64,000 bases of DNA, from contig NZ_JAEQNB010000006.1 in the NCBI RefSeq assembly GCF_016722965.1, forward strand, positions 62,001-126,000, read 5' to 3'. The notes under the pieces were generated by a model. The model saw only the letters and a program-made list of their open reading frames with translations. It was not told the origin of the DNA and made no database searches. Of the stretch, positions 7,401 through 16,109 are shown piece by piece. A program made the translations under genes and the position numbers. This stretch comes from Tumebacillus amylolyticus. Its GTDB lineage: Bacteria; Bacillota; Bacilli; Tumebacillales; Tumebacillaceae. Position 1 is the first letter of the stretch. Every line of letters starts with the position of its first letter.

Positions 7401-8792
7401 ATGGCGAACCCCACCCGCATTCGCATCGACACCGTTTCCTCGTTGCAGGGCGGGGTGTTGTTGTTACCGAAATTGGCGATGAAAAGTCTGCAACTGGCCA
7501 ATGGCAGCATGTGCCGAGTCGCGTACGGCGGGAGGGAAACGCGGGTACAGGTGCGCGAACTTCCGGCCAAGGCTGAACAAGGCCGCGCCCAGCTCGCAGA
7601 GGACGTGCGGCGTGAGTTGTTGATGCCGGACAGCGCTCGCGTAGATCTCTTGCAAAGCACCGGTGGGCTGCGCTTCGGATATGTGCTGGGCATCATCGCC
7701 CAACTCAAAACGGAGAGCGAGACGCTCGTCGGCCAGCAGGTGCCGGTGTTCAAACATCTCTTGAACGCAGCAGAGGAAGAGGGGATGACCGGCTACGTGT
7801 TCTCTCCGCTCGACATCGAGTGGGAGCAGGACTTCGTCACCGGCTATGCTTGGGACAGCAGCCATCGCGTATGGCGAAGACGCCGGATGCCGATGCCCGA
7901 TGTCGTGTACGACCAGATCGTCTCGCGGGTTTTTCAGAAGCGCGACGACGTCGCCGAGCAACGGGAGCGCTTGTTGAAGATGGTACGTCCGCGGGGATTC
8001 AACCCGGACTTTTTTGACAAATCACAAGTTCATACGTGGTTGTCGGGCGCCCCGCGCACCAAAAACTTGGTGCCGGACGCGATCACGTTTAAAACCAGTA
8101 CGCAAGCCAGCCAATTTCTCTACCGACATTCCGATGTCTATATGAAGCCGATCCACGGCTCTCTCGGCATTGGCATCTTGCGGTTGAAACGCCGACCGGA
8201 AGGCCAGGTGCAGTACCAGATGAAGAAAAAAGGCGGCGCCCTCGTGCAAGGCACGGCCGGGTCGATCTCCGAATTCTTGAAAAAGTTCGCACCGCGCCTG
8301 CGCAAAGGCCCGTATCTCATCCAAGAAACGCTGCGGCTGAAAACCTGGCAAGGAAGGCCGTTCGACATCCGCCTGCTCCTGCAAAAGGACGGCACGGGCA
8401 AGTGGAATCGCACCAAGACGTTCTGCCGCATCGCCCAAGACGGTGATATCACAAGCAACCTCTCCACGGGCGGGGACGCACTTGCAGTCAAAGCGGTGCT
8501 CAAAGACATCTTGCCCGGTGACAAGGCGGTCAACCGCGTGATGCGAGAGCTGAGTCAGATCGCCGAAGACGTGCCCGCCGTGCTGGAAGCGACGGTGGAG
8601 GGCACGCTCGGCGAGTTGGGGCTCGACCTCGGACTCGATGAGAACGGCAAGATCTGGGTCATTGAAATCAACTCCAAACCGTGGAAGAAACCGAACATCG
8701 AAGACGGCGAATGGCGCGAGTTGTCATTGCTCGCGTTTGCGCGGCCCGTACAGTTCGCGAAATATCTGTGCCAAACGACCCGCGACCGCTAA
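7401..8792 (+). CDS. YheC/YheD-family ATP-grasp spore protein (paralogue 2)
   Basis: A 463-aa protein with the same layout as the gene before it: an N-terminal strand-rich domain (about 1-95) including LPKLAMKSLQLANG, then ATP-grasp. Seen: KPIHGSLGIGILRLKR (nucleotide loop), FDIRLLLQKDGTG, and GELGLDLGLDENGKIWVIEINSKP with the metal-binding Glu and Asn. The start is at 7401, with GAGGGACGGGAG just upstream and a 30-base gap from paralogue 1. It is probably a carboxylate-amine ligase acting in the sporulating mother cell; the reaction is not known. The proteins of the cluster are clearly diverged, so this is an old expansion. Confidence 0.85.
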   Translation: MANPTRIRIDTVSSLQGGVLLLPKLAMKSLQLANGSMCRVAYGGRETRVQVRELPAKAEQGRAQLAEDVRRELLMPDSARVDLLQSTGGLRFGYVLGIIAQLKTESETLVGQQVPVFKHLLNAAEEEGMTGYVFSPLDIEWEQDFVTGYAWDSSHRVWRRRRMPMPDVVYDQIVSRVFQKRDDVAEQRERLLKMVRPRGFNPDFFDKSQVHTWLSGAPRTKNLVPDAITFKTSTQASQFLYRHSDVYMKPIHGSLGIGILRLKRRPEGQVQYQMKKKGGALVQGTAGSISEFLKKFAPRLRKGPYLIQETLRLKTWQGRPFDIRLLLQKDGTGKWNRTKTFCRIAQDGDITSNLSTGGDALAVKAVLKDILPGDKAVNRVMRELSQIAEDVPAVLEATVEGTLGELGLDLGLDENGKIWVIEINSKPWKKPNIEDGEWRELSLLAFARPVQFAKYLCQTTRDR

Positions 8793-8818
8793 TCCACACG
8801 CAGAAAGGAGACATGGCT

Positions 8819-10357
8819 ATGGGGTACCTGCTGTTGCATTCGGGTCAACCGTCCGCCAAGCGTTTGCTGAGACGCGTGGTAGAGTGCACCGGCGTGGAAG
8901 ACCTAAACCCGGTGGCCAGTCATGATGTTGTTATTCGCTTCGGGAACACAAACGGGGACGACAACCGGGCGGCTTGGACGCTGAACCCTCGCCAAGCGAT
9001 TCTAAATACAGCGCCGCGCAAAAAAATGCTGCGGATCTTGAAGCAAAACGGCGTGTACACCCCTTCTGTCAATATGGAAGGGGGGGCGGAGTTGCCAAGC
9101 GACGTGGTCTTGGAGAACGGCAACCGCGTCAAGCTGATTCGGTACTACCGGGTGCCGATCTTCGACTTGCAGCCGATCGGTGTGTATCGGGCGGACAGCA
9201 AGGACGTATGGCTGGAATCGCGAGTGAGCCAGACCAAGGACCGTTTCCAAGAAGTGCCGTTCGATGAGGACGTGTACGCCACGCGCGCGGTGCGGCTTGC
9301 CCTTCGTGCCTTGCACGCCCTCGGACTGGACTTCGGCCTCGTGACGCTCGCCATCACGGCGCGCGATCGCACGATCTGTTTGAACGTCAACCCGGCTCCG
9401 ATCTTGCACGGACGCATGCTGGAGCAATTCGAGGAAGCCATCAACGCCTTCATCACACGTGACAGCTCCGAACAGATCGACTGGGAGCGCAACGGCCGCT
9501 ACGGCCGCGTGTTGAAGATGGGCACCGACCTCGAATTCATGTTGCGTTCGGCACAGGGTCGGATGGTGATGGCTTCGAAGTTTCTGCCGCGCAGCGGCCG
9601 GGTTGGCTGTGATGATCGCAGCCTCGCCCAAGACGGCGAACGTTTCCCGCTTGCAGAAGTGCGACCCGATCCGGCAACCAACCCCGAAGAGTTGATCACC
9701 AACATTCGGGAGACGCTGACCGACGCCCAGAAACTGATCCGCCCGCGCAACATCCAATGGCTGGCCGGCTCTATGCCGTTTAAAAACTTCCCGCTTGGCG
9801 GGCATATCCACTTTTCCGACCTGCCGTTCTCCTCCAGGTTGGTCAAAGTGTTCGATACCTACCTCGGGCTGCCCGTGATGATGATTGAAGCGAACACGAC
9901 CGCCGCCAAACGCAGACCGAAGTACGGCTTCCTCGGCGACGTGCGCTTCAAGTCCCACGGAGGCTTTGAATACCGGACGCCGGGCTCTTGGCTGGTTTCG
10001 CCGGAGATTGCGCTTGCCGTCAGCGCGTTGGCGTACGTCGTCGCGGTTCATCACCGCGATTTGCGAGAGGACCTGTTCGTCTCGCCGCGCAAACAACGGC
10101 AGTTCTACCTCGCCGACAAGCGCGAATTGAATGCCGACTTCCAACGCATCTGGCAGCAGATTGAGTCAACCTCCACGTATCGTCGTTATCAAGGCGCGCT
10201 GCGCATCTTCCCGGAGATGGTCCGCCAAGGCATCTCGTGGGATGAAGCGGTCGACATCCGCCGAAGTTGGGGACTGCCCGTAGAAAAAGCGCCCGAGCCG
10301 CGCGCGGTCGTGCCCGTTTCAAAACGCAACGCGAAAAAGAGGGGGAGGAACTCGTGA
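8819..10357 (+). CDS. ATP-grasp remnant fused to phiEco32-type COOH-NH2 ligase (amidoligase)
   Basis: A 512-aa protein of two parts. Residues 1-215 look like a shortened ATP-grasp (LDFGLVTLAITARDRTICLNVNPAP keeps the metal-binding end). Residues 235-430 match the phage phiEco32-like COOH-NH2 ligase type 2: G-x-DLEFML (235-242), GCDD (263-266), AEVRPDP (279-285), GGHIHFSD (327-334) and FEYRTP (383-388). The tail is basic (490-512). Such ligases are glutamine-synthetase-like and form amide bonds between peptides. The start is ATG 8819, because AAGGAG lies 8 bases before it and only 2 before the ATG at 8813. The next gene overlaps by 4 bases (GTGA). Confidence 0.85.
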   Translation: MGYLLLHSGQPSAKRLLRRVVECTGVEDLNPVASHDVVIRFGNTNGDDNRAAWTLNPRQAILNTAPRKKMLRILKQNGVYTPSVNMEGGAELPSDVVLENGNRVKLIRYYRVPIFDLQPIGVYRADSKDVWLESRVSQTKDRFQEVPFDEDVYATRAVRLALRALHALGLDFGLVTLAITARDRTICLNVNPAPILHGRMLEQFEEAINAFITRDSSEQIDWERNGRYGRVLKMGTDLEFMLRSAQGRMVMASKFLPRSGRVGCDDRSLAQDGERFPLAEVRPDPATNPEELITNIRETLTDAQKLIRPRNIQWLAGSMPFKNFPLGGHIHFSDLPFSSRLVKVFDTYLGLPVMMIEANTTAAKRRPKYGFLGDVRFKSHGGFEYRTPGSWLVSPEIALAVSALAYVVAVHHRDLREDLFVSPRKQRQFYLADKRELNADFQRIWQQIESTSTYRRYQGALRIFPEMVRQGISWDEAVDIRRSWGLPVEKAPEPRAVVPVSKRNAKKRGRNS

Positions 10358-11721
10358 ACCAACTCCGATCATCTCTCGTTCTCTCCATCCCCCGCAAGAA
10401 CATGGAAGAGTGGGGCTTGCAAAACGGTCGCACGGTGGGAGTTCAGTTTGGCTCCCTCCGTGGTCAGGCGGTGGTGCGCAGGCTGGATCGCGCCGAAGAC
10501 GGCGGAGCGAGTTTGCACTTTGCGGGGGCTCAGCTCGAGTGGGGCCGTACTGGTCTGTCCGGCTCCTTGACGTTCAATCAAAAAGACGGCGTGCGAATCG
10601 GCCCGGTGATCGGGGTCATGACGCTTGGAGTCAAAGACGATCTCAAGCGCCCGGTCGGTGGACGCACCAAACTGCTCGGCGACTTCGTGCGGGCGGCCCG
10701 CGAATTGAATGCGCTCTGCTTCCTGTTCAACGCCTCAGACGTCGATTGGTCGCGCGGTCTCGTCAAGGGAGTGACGCTGGTTTCCGGCAAGACCGGCCCG
10801 ACTTGGCGGATGCGCACGTTCCCATTGCCCGATGTCGTCTACAACCGCATCCCGCATCGCAACGGAGAAGTCTCCGCCGTCGTCATGCGTGCGAAAAAGG
10901 AATTCCGCGAGCGGGACATTCCGCTTTTTAACGAACGCTTTGTCAACAAGCGGGAGATGTACGCGTATATGCTGGGGCAAGAGCAGACCAAAGAACTGAT
11001 CCCGCGCACCGATCGCATGCGAAATCCGGACGGCTTGGAGCGATTCTGTCGCACGCATCCCTACGTGTATCTCAAACCGATCGGTGGCAGCCTCGGCATG
11101 GGCATCCTCGCCGTGAAACGCCGAGCCGACCATTTTGTCACGAGATATCGCAAGCAAGGTCGGCACCGGACGGCGAAGTTTCGCGAAGCTCGCTCTCTCT
11201 ACTCGTTCGTGAAACGCTACAACCCCGATCGCATCTATATGATGCAAGAGGGCATCCACCTCATGCAACACGAGGGCAACCCGACCGATTTTCGCGTACA
11301 CATGCACAAAAACGGCTCCGGCCACTGGCAGGTCGCAGGCATCGGAGCCAAGATCGCGGGCAAGGGGGCCGTGACGACCCACGTTCATAACGGCGGGCAC
11401 GTGCTTTCCGGCGACGAAGTGTTCCGCGATTGGTACGGTCCGGAAGCAGAGTTGATGCGAGAACGGGTGACAGAAGTGGCGGTTCGTGTGGCGCAGACGA
11501 TGGAAGGCATGCTGGAAGGCCCGGTCGGCGAATGGGGGCTCGATGTCGGGATCGACGAGAGCCGTCGGATCTGGGTGTTTGAAGCGAACGCCAAGCCGGG
11601 GCGGGCGATTTTTGACCATCCGGATCTCCAAGAAGCGGGACGGCGCTCTGCCCGTTTCCTCATTGAATATGCGGCGCATCTCGCCCGCTTTCCCGTCTCT
11701 CGGGGAGGGGGGTCCGAATGA
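10354..11721 (+). CDS. YheC/YheD-family ATP-grasp spore protein (paralogue 3)
   Basis: 455 aa. The N-terminal domain (about 1-95; LVLSIPRKNMEEWGLQNG) is followed by ATP-grasp with KPIGGSLGMGILAVKR, TDFRVHMHKNGSGHW and GEWGLDVGIDESRRIWVFEANAKPGRA. The start is GTG 10354, overlapping the amidoligase stop as GTGA, with GGGGGAGGA upstream; a longer open frame to 10267 only reads through the end of the amidoligase gene. Coupled translation with the amidoligase suggests that the two products act together, for example one activating or extending the substrate of the other. The substrate is unknown. Confidence 0.85.
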   Translation: MNQLRSSLVLSIPRKNMEEWGLQNGRTVGVQFGSLRGQAVVRRLDRAEDGGASLHFAGAQLEWGRTGLSGSLTFNQKDGVRIGPVIGVMTLGVKDDLKRPVGGRTKLLGDFVRAARELNALCFLFNASDVDWSRGLVKGVTLVSGKTGPTWRMRTFPLPDVVYNRIPHRNGEVSAVVMRAKKEFRERDIPLFNERFVNKREMYAYMLGQEQTKELIPRTDRMRNPDGLERFCRTHPYVYLKPIGGSLGMGILAVKRRADHFVTRYRKQGRHRTAKFREARSLYSFVKRYNPDRIYMMQEGIHLMQHEGNPTDFRVHMHKNGSGHWQVAGIGAKIAGKGAVTTHVHNGGHVLSGDEVFRDWYGPEAELMRERVTEVAVRVAQTMEGMLEGPVGEWGLDVGIDESRRIWVFEANAKPGRAIFDHPDLQEAGRRSARFLIEYAAHLARFPVSRGGGSE

Positions 11722-12845
11722 GCGAGCAGAATCGATGGATCGGCATCTTGAGCGTGCGTCGTCCGGGGTCGAAATCATTTCGGGGCAATCACGAAAACTT
11801 CCACGACATCTGTGAGATGGGACGGCGGCTGGGATTGAACGTCGCCGTCTATCTTGCAGAAGGGATGCTGGGTTCGGAGGAACGCATCGAAGCCTATCTC
11901 CAACGCCGTGTGGCGGGCAAACGCGTTTGGAAAAAGACGACCCTCCCGTACCCGTCGGTCGTCTACAACCGCGTGCCCGATCGCAAAGCGGAAGTCCTCC
12001 CCGCTGTGCAACGCGCCAAAAAAAAGCTGGCGGAGCGCGGCATCCCGATGTTCAACCACAGCTTTTTTGACAAGCGGCAGTTGTCGGAGTGGCTGGCGGG
12101 AGCAAAGGAGACGGCGGGGTATCTGCCGGAGACGGAGGAGATTACCGACGCAGCTCAACTGGACTCCTGGTTCGGACGAAGTCCGTTGCTCTATGTGAAA
12201 CCTGTGGACGGCAAAGCAGGGGACGGTATTTTGCAAGTGCAACGTCTGCGAAACGGCACAGGCGGCTGGCAGGTGGTCGCTCAGCAAAACGGGCGGCGCA
12301 CGCGAACGCTCTATGCGACGCAGAGCGAAGCGGCACATGCGGTGTGGAACCGCGTGCGAGGTCGCGCGTTCCTGATTCAGCAGGGCATCGACTTGGCAAC
12401 GTGTCGGCGGCGCAAGTTCGATTTGCGCATGCTGGTGCAGAAAAACCAACACGGGACGTGGAAAGTCACCGGAGTCGGCGCACGAGTCGCCGATGCGGAC
12501 GGCATCACGACGCATGTGCCAAACGGCGGCGAAATCGCGCCGGCCCGCACGACGTTGCAGACGGCGTTTGGCAACGAGCGGGGCGACGAGATTCTCTCGA
12601 AAGCCCGCGAGACGGCCGTTGTGTTTGCACGGACGTTGGAGCAATGCGTCCGTCGCGAGGGCGGGTTGCTGGGCGAGATCTCGTTGGATGTCGGCGTCGA
12701 TACCTCCGGAAACTTGTGGTTCTTCGAAGCGAACGCCAAACCGATGAAGTTCGACGAGCCGCGCATCCGGGCGATGTCGCTGATGCGATTGCTTCGCTAC
12801 TGTGAACACCTCTGCCGCACACGTAAAAAAGCCCCTGGCGTCTGA
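11718..12845 (+). CDS. YheC/YheD-family ATP-grasp spore protein lacking the N-terminal domain (paralogue 4)
   Basis: 375 aa, the shortest ATP-grasp of the cluster. It lacks the ~95-aa strand-rich N-terminal domain of the other paralogues and starts directly at WIGILSVRRPGSKSF. Seen: KPVDGKAGDGILQVQR, FDLRMLVQKNQHGTW and GEISLDVGVDTSGNLWFFEANAKPMKF. The ATG overlaps the previous stop (ATGA), so it is the coupled last gene of the operon. The ATP-grasp ligands are kept, so it should be active. The missing domain may be the part that recognises the coat, which would make this a partner enzyme; that is inference. Confidence 0.83.
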   Translation: MSEQNRWIGILSVRRPGSKSFRGNHENFHDICEMGRRLGLNVAVYLAEGMLGSEERIEAYLQRRVAGKRVWKKTTLPYPSVVYNRVPDRKAEVLPAVQRAKKKLAERGIPMFNHSFFDKRQLSEWLAGAKETAGYLPETEEITDAAQLDSWFGRSPLLYVKPVDGKAGDGILQVQRLRNGTGGWQVVAQQNGRRTRTLYATQSEAAHAVWNRVRGRAFLIQQGIDLATCRRRKFDLRMLVQKNQHGTWKVTGVGARVADADGITTHVPNGGEIAPARTTLQTAFGNERGDEILSKARETAVVFARTLEQCVRREGGLLGEISLDVGVDTSGNLWFFEANAKPMKFDEPRIRAMSLMRLLRYCEHLCRTRKKAPGV

Positions 12846-12871
12846 GACGCGCAGGGGCTCTTTTTTATCAA
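12829..12871. terminator. bidirectional terminator
   Basis: The stem AGCCCCTG.../...CAGGGGCT is flanked by A and T runs on both sides, between the converging YheC/YheD cluster and the PilZ gene. Confidence 0.85.
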
Positions 12872-13266
12872 GACGGGTCCACGGTGATGCGTTCCTGAAT
12901 GCGGCGGAGAATCTGGAAGCGGTTCAGCATCCGAACGAGATGATGTTGGTCTGCTTCGCGGATGAACAGGAATTGCACTCCGTAGAAGTAGGTGCCTTCG
13001 ACTCCTTGGCGCTTCCAGACGATGCGCCCGAGGAGGTTGTGTTCTTCGCCGTTCAATTCGATCAGAAACTGCCAAGCCAACAACTCGCTGTCCGGCAGGT
13101 CTCTTCTGGACATGAAGCTCAAACCGCCTCCCGAGATGTTCTCCACGAATCCGTCGAGCATCTCCCCGGTGCGAAATGTCTTGTTCCCCAGCGTCCGAAG
13201 CCGGAATCGGCAAGCGGCCCGTACGCTGATGCGATGGTACTGACGCGCGTTCGTTTGTCCGTTCAT
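12868..13266 (-). CDS. PilZ domain protein (c-di-GMP receptor)
   Basis: A 132-aa protein that is almost entirely one PilZ domain. The two c-di-GMP-binding motifs are seen: RxxxR as Arg12-Arg16 (RISVR) and N43-x-S45-x-x-G48 (ENISGGG). The rest is strand-rich with a C-terminal helix (about 108-128). It stands alone, ending at a terminator shared with the converging spore cluster, so its target is not visible here. PilZ proteins link c-di-GMP levels to motility, polysaccharide or development. Confidence 0.88.
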   Translation of the reverse strand: MNGQTNARQYHRISVRAACRFRLRTLGNKTFRTGEMLDGFVENISGGGLSFMSRRDLPDSELLAWQFLIELNGEEHNLLGRIVWKRQGVEGTYFYGVQFLFIREADQHHLVRMLNRFQILRRIQERITVDPS

Positions 13267-13432
13267 GACGGGTACGGGGCTCCTCGTTGTTTTCTGAAAT
13301 GAATTGACTCTTTACAAATTATAATACGTTGCGTCTACTCCGTTTGTCAAAGTCCATCCTCCTTGGAAGGGAAGTTTTCCCTCCATGCAGAACAAAGTAA
13401 AGGAGAAGCGTAGGGAAGAGAGGATGAGCTCG

Positions 13433-14341
13433 ATGAAAGAGGTTCGAATCTACCAGATGGACGCATTCACACACATCCCGTTTGGCGGCAATCCGGCCGG
13501 TGTCGTACCGGATGCAGACGGTTTGACAGACGAGGAGATGCAGCAGATTGCGCGCGAGATGAACGTTTCGGAGACGGCGTTTGTTTGCAAATCGGAGCGT
13601 CCGGGCGCCGACGTGCGCGTGCGATTTTTCACCCCGACGGAAGAGATTGATCTCTGCGGGCATGCCACGATCTCGACGTTTGTCGTCTTGGGCCTGGAGG
13701 AGCGCTTCGGGTCGAAGTTGCCGTTGACGGTGGTGCAGGAGACCAATGTCGGTCTGTTGCCCGTGATGATCTCACGCGACGGCGAGGGCCGCATCCAAGC
13801 GTTCATGACGCAGGCTGCTCCGGCGTTTGCGTCTTGTGATCTAAACCGTGAGGACGCTGCGAAATTGCTGGGTCTTGCGGTTGACGATATCGACCCGAAC
13901 CTGCCGATTGGGCTCGCGTATACGGGGCTTTGGGATCTGTTCGTGCCGATTGTGGGTGTGGAGCCGTTCGAGCGCATGCAGCCGGACCTCGCCGCAATTA
14001 CGACGTTGAACAAATCGCTCGGCGTGGCGAGCACGCATTGCTATTCGCTTTCGACCTCGACGCCGCAAGCGCACCTCCATACGCGAGATTTCTCACCGGC
14101 TGTCGGCATTCCGGAAGACCCGGCGACGGGGACTGCAAACGGGGCGCTCGGCGCGTTCTTGCTTCATCACGGGATCTTCCAACCGGAGCGGGAGAACGTG
14201 CGGTTGTTGGTGGAGCAGGGCTTTGAAATCAACCGTCCAAGCTACTTGCATGTCGAAGTGGACGGGGAGCCGCGCAGTCCGCGCACGGTGCGAGTCGGCG
14301 GGACGGCGGTGCCGATTTTGCAAGGGACGATGCGATTTTAA
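13433..14341 (+). CDS. PhzF family isomerase/epimerase
   Basis: 302 aa, the full length of the PhzF (diaminopimelate-epimerase fold) family. Seen: IYQMDAFTHIPFGGNPAGVV at the N-terminus with the catalytic-region Glu in MNVSETAFV, LCGHATI in the first half and the second-half GTANGALGAFLLHHG. The substrate is not predictable: family members act in phenazine synthesis and in many unassigned isomerisations. ATG 13433 is preferred because GAGAGGA lies 9 bases upstream and it matches the family start; ATG 13424 sits directly on that site. It stands alone, with psd about 100 bases downstream on the same strand. Confidence 0.88.
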   Translation: MKEVRIYQMDAFTHIPFGGNPAGVVPDADGLTDEEMQQIAREMNVSETAFVCKSERPGADVRVRFFTPTEEIDLCGHATISTFVVLGLEERFGSKLPLTVVQETNVGLLPVMISRDGEGRIQAFMTQAAPAFASCDLNREDAAKLLGLAVDDIDPNLPIGLAYTGLWDLFVPIVGVEPFERMQPDLAAITTLNKSLGVASTHCYSLSTSTPQAHLHTRDFSPAVGIPEDPATGTANGALGAFLLHHGIFQPERENVRLLVEQGFEINRPSYLHVEVDGEPRSPRTVRVGGTAVPILQGTMRF

Positions 14342-14437
14342 GATCTTGTAGTTGACAGAGTGGGAGTCGACCGCTTAAAATTTCGTGGAACTGATACCCT
14401 AGTACATAAGAATCTTTCCAACACATGGAGGAGTTCC

Positions 14438-15280
14438 ATGAACGATCGTTTGCAACTGATTCTCATGAATTTGATTCCCAAGAACACGATCTCCCGCATG
14501 GTCGGCAAATTTGCGGCCTCCGGGTTCAGTCGCATGTTCATCCCGCTGTATGCCCGCAAGTTCAACATCAACTTGGATGAAGCGGAGCATCCCTTGGAGG
14601 AATACCCGAGCTTGGTGCAGTTCTTCGTGCGTCGCTTGAAGCCGCACTTGCGTCCGCTTGCCGAGGGCGACGATGTGGTGGTTTCGCCGGTTGACGGCAA
14701 AGTCTCGCAGTACGGCCTCATTGACGGTGGTCGCGTGGTGCAGGCGAAGGGTGTGACGTACACCGTCGAGGAGTTGCTGGGCGGAGACAAGGAACGGGCG
14801 AAGCGCTATGAGGGCGGGACGTTTATCACCGTGTACCTCAGTCCGACCGACTATCATCGCATCCACACACCGCTTGCGGGAAAAGTGACCGGGTACACGT
14901 ATGTACCGGGCACGCTTTTTCCGGTCAATCCGTTTGGCGTGCGGGCGGTGGCGGGGCTGTTTGCGAAAAATGAACGGCTGATCACGTACTTTGACACGAC
15001 GGCGGGTGAAGTGGCGCTGGTCAAGGTAGGCGCGACGATCGTCGGGTCTGTGAAAGTACTCTACGATGTGAAAGCGGGTACGAACATCCGTGGCGGACGT
15101 CTTGAGAAAAAGTCGGTCACCGACGGCCCGTGCTATGCCAAGGGCGAAGAAGTCGGGCGGTTTGAGTTTGGCTCGACGATCATTCTGTTGTTTGAACCGG
15201 GAGCGGTTGAGTTGAACGGAGACCTCCATCCGGAGCGCCGCGTTCTGCTTGGCGAAGCGATCGGGAACGTGTTGCGATAA
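14438..15280 (+). CDS. psd: phosphatidylserine decarboxylase
   Basis: A 280-aa membrane-associated enzyme that turns phosphatidylserine into phosphatidylethanolamine. It is made as a proenzyme that cleaves itself at Gly245-Ser246 (FGST) to give a pyruvoyl group. Seen: VSPVDGKV (Asp86), DYHRIHTP (His143) and the GST motif, the proposed autoprocessing triad Asp-His-Ser. Its length fits the bacterial family. The start is ATG 14438 after TGGAGGAG. No phosphatidylserine synthase gene is nearby. A strong terminator follows. Confidence 0.93.
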   Translation: MNDRLQLILMNLIPKNTISRMVGKFAASGFSRMFIPLYARKFNINLDEAEHPLEEYPSLVQFFVRRLKPHLRPLAEGDDVVVSPVDGKVSQYGLIDGGRVVQAKGVTYTVEELLGGDKERAKRYEGGTFITVYLSPTDYHRIHTPLAGKVTGYTYVPGTLFPVNPFGVRAVAGLFAKNERLITYFDTTAGEVALVKVGATIVGSVKVLYDVKAGTNIRGGRLEKKSVTDGPCYAKGEEVGRFEFGSTIILLFEPGAVELNGDLHPERRVLLGEAIGNVLR

Positions 15281-15320
15281 AAAAAGAGCCGACTCCGCGA
15301 GGGGGTCGGCTCTTTTTTTC
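15278..15320 (+). terminator. psd terminator
   Basis: The stem AAAGAGCCGAC/GTCGGCTCTTT is followed by more than six T, directly after the psd stop. Confidence 0.88.
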
Positions 15321-15347
15321 AGACTCTCTTTTCCTTGAAACATGAGG

Positions 15348-15353
15348 TATAAT
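15348..15353 (+). promoter_or_regulatory. TATAAT -10 element
   Basis: A perfect TATAAT between the psd terminator and the 124-aa gene; no good -35 at normal spacing is seen. Confidence 0.4.
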
Positions 15354-15431
15354 AGAACGAATATACGTCAAGGTACCCGCGTACCCATAACAAACAAAAC
15401 TTGAGTCCCGTACGGAGAGGAGATGACCAGT

Positions 15432-15806
15432 ATGAACCGATTCATTAACGTCAAGACGTTGTCTGGAGAACTGAAACGCACAGAAATTCGTCGGGGGATG
15501 GGCTATCGATTGACCAACAAGGAGATGATCTTGCTTCGCGAAGACATTTCGTACCACATCTTGTTGGAGGACATCCTCGGTCTGATCTCCCGTGATGAGG
15601 AAGACACGCAAGTCCACAACCACATCGTCGGAGATATCCGCGTCACAGCGAACATGAGCAACGGCGCGAACACGTATAAAATAGTCGTCCACAAGATGCG
15701 CGTCTACAACCGCAGCGGCGTTCATGAACGCGGCGCTTCGACCCTGTACGCCAACTTGTCGAACGGATTCAGTGAACAACTGGTGGAACTGCTGCAGGCG
15801 ATCTGA
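15432..15806 (+). CDS. hypothetical protein
   Basis: A 124-aa soluble protein with no signal peptide or membrane segment, and no family that I recognise. It alternates strands and helices: an N-terminal strand region (RFINVKTLSGELKRTEIRRG), a mid-region rich in His/Asn (HNHIVGDIRVTANMSNGANTYKIVVHKMRV) and a C-terminal helix (FSEQLVELLQAI). ATG 15432 is preferred because GGAGAGGAG is 9 bases away; ATG 15423 touches that site. The gene behind a TATAAT is followed by a 69-aa Cys-rich protein 46 bases later. Confidence 0.8.
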   Translation: MNRFINVKTLSGELKRTEIRRGMGYRLTNKEMILLREDISYHILLEDILGLISRDEEDTQVHNHIVGDIRVTANMSNGANTYKIVVHKMRVYNRSGVHERGASTLYANLSNGFSEQLVELLQAI

Positions 15807-15852
15807 CATACGATAACCCAGACCTATAGATTACTGTCTGGGGGAATCCATC

Positions 15853-16062
15853 ATGGCTGCAGCACCGAAGAAACCGGCTTCCAAGAACACGAAGAAAAAA
15901 GTCCTGAGCGACAACGTCCGCCAACCGCAAATGCAAATCGTCACGGTCGATGTCTGCCATAAATGCCCGAGCGTCTGCCCGCGTGGCTCGCAGTATATGG
16001 AGAATATGAAAACGCCCGGGGCCGTCGGCTTTGGCGTTCCGTGCCACTTGCGCAAAAAGTAA
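15853..16062 (+). CDS. small Cys-rich protein, possible metal binder
   Basis: A 69-aa protein with a Lys/Pro/Ala-rich N-terminal 20 residues. It then has a compact block with CHKCPSVCPRG (Cys-x2-Cys-x3-Cys) and a further Cys near the C-terminus (VPCHLRKK). Together with nearby His residues, this could hold one zinc ion. No signal peptide. The start is ATG 15853 with CTGGGGGAA upstream. It lies 47 bases before the kinase-like gene on the same strand. Function unknown. Confidence 0.75.
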   Translation: MAAAPKKPASKNTKKKVLSDNVRQPQMQIVTVDVCHKCPSVCPRGSQYMENMKTPGAVGFGVPCHLRKK

Positions 16063-16109
16063 GGACCTGGAGAGAGCGGGCGACGAGGGCGGAGAGGGGA
16101 TTCCTGCTT

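Noticed and set aside
10735-11778. A long minus-strand frame (347 aa) opposite the YheC/YheD genes, and others of 340-380 aa in the same stretch
   Set aside because: They lie opposite strongly supported coding sequence, show Arg/His-rich shadow composition, and have no ribosome binding sites. They are a side effect of high GC.
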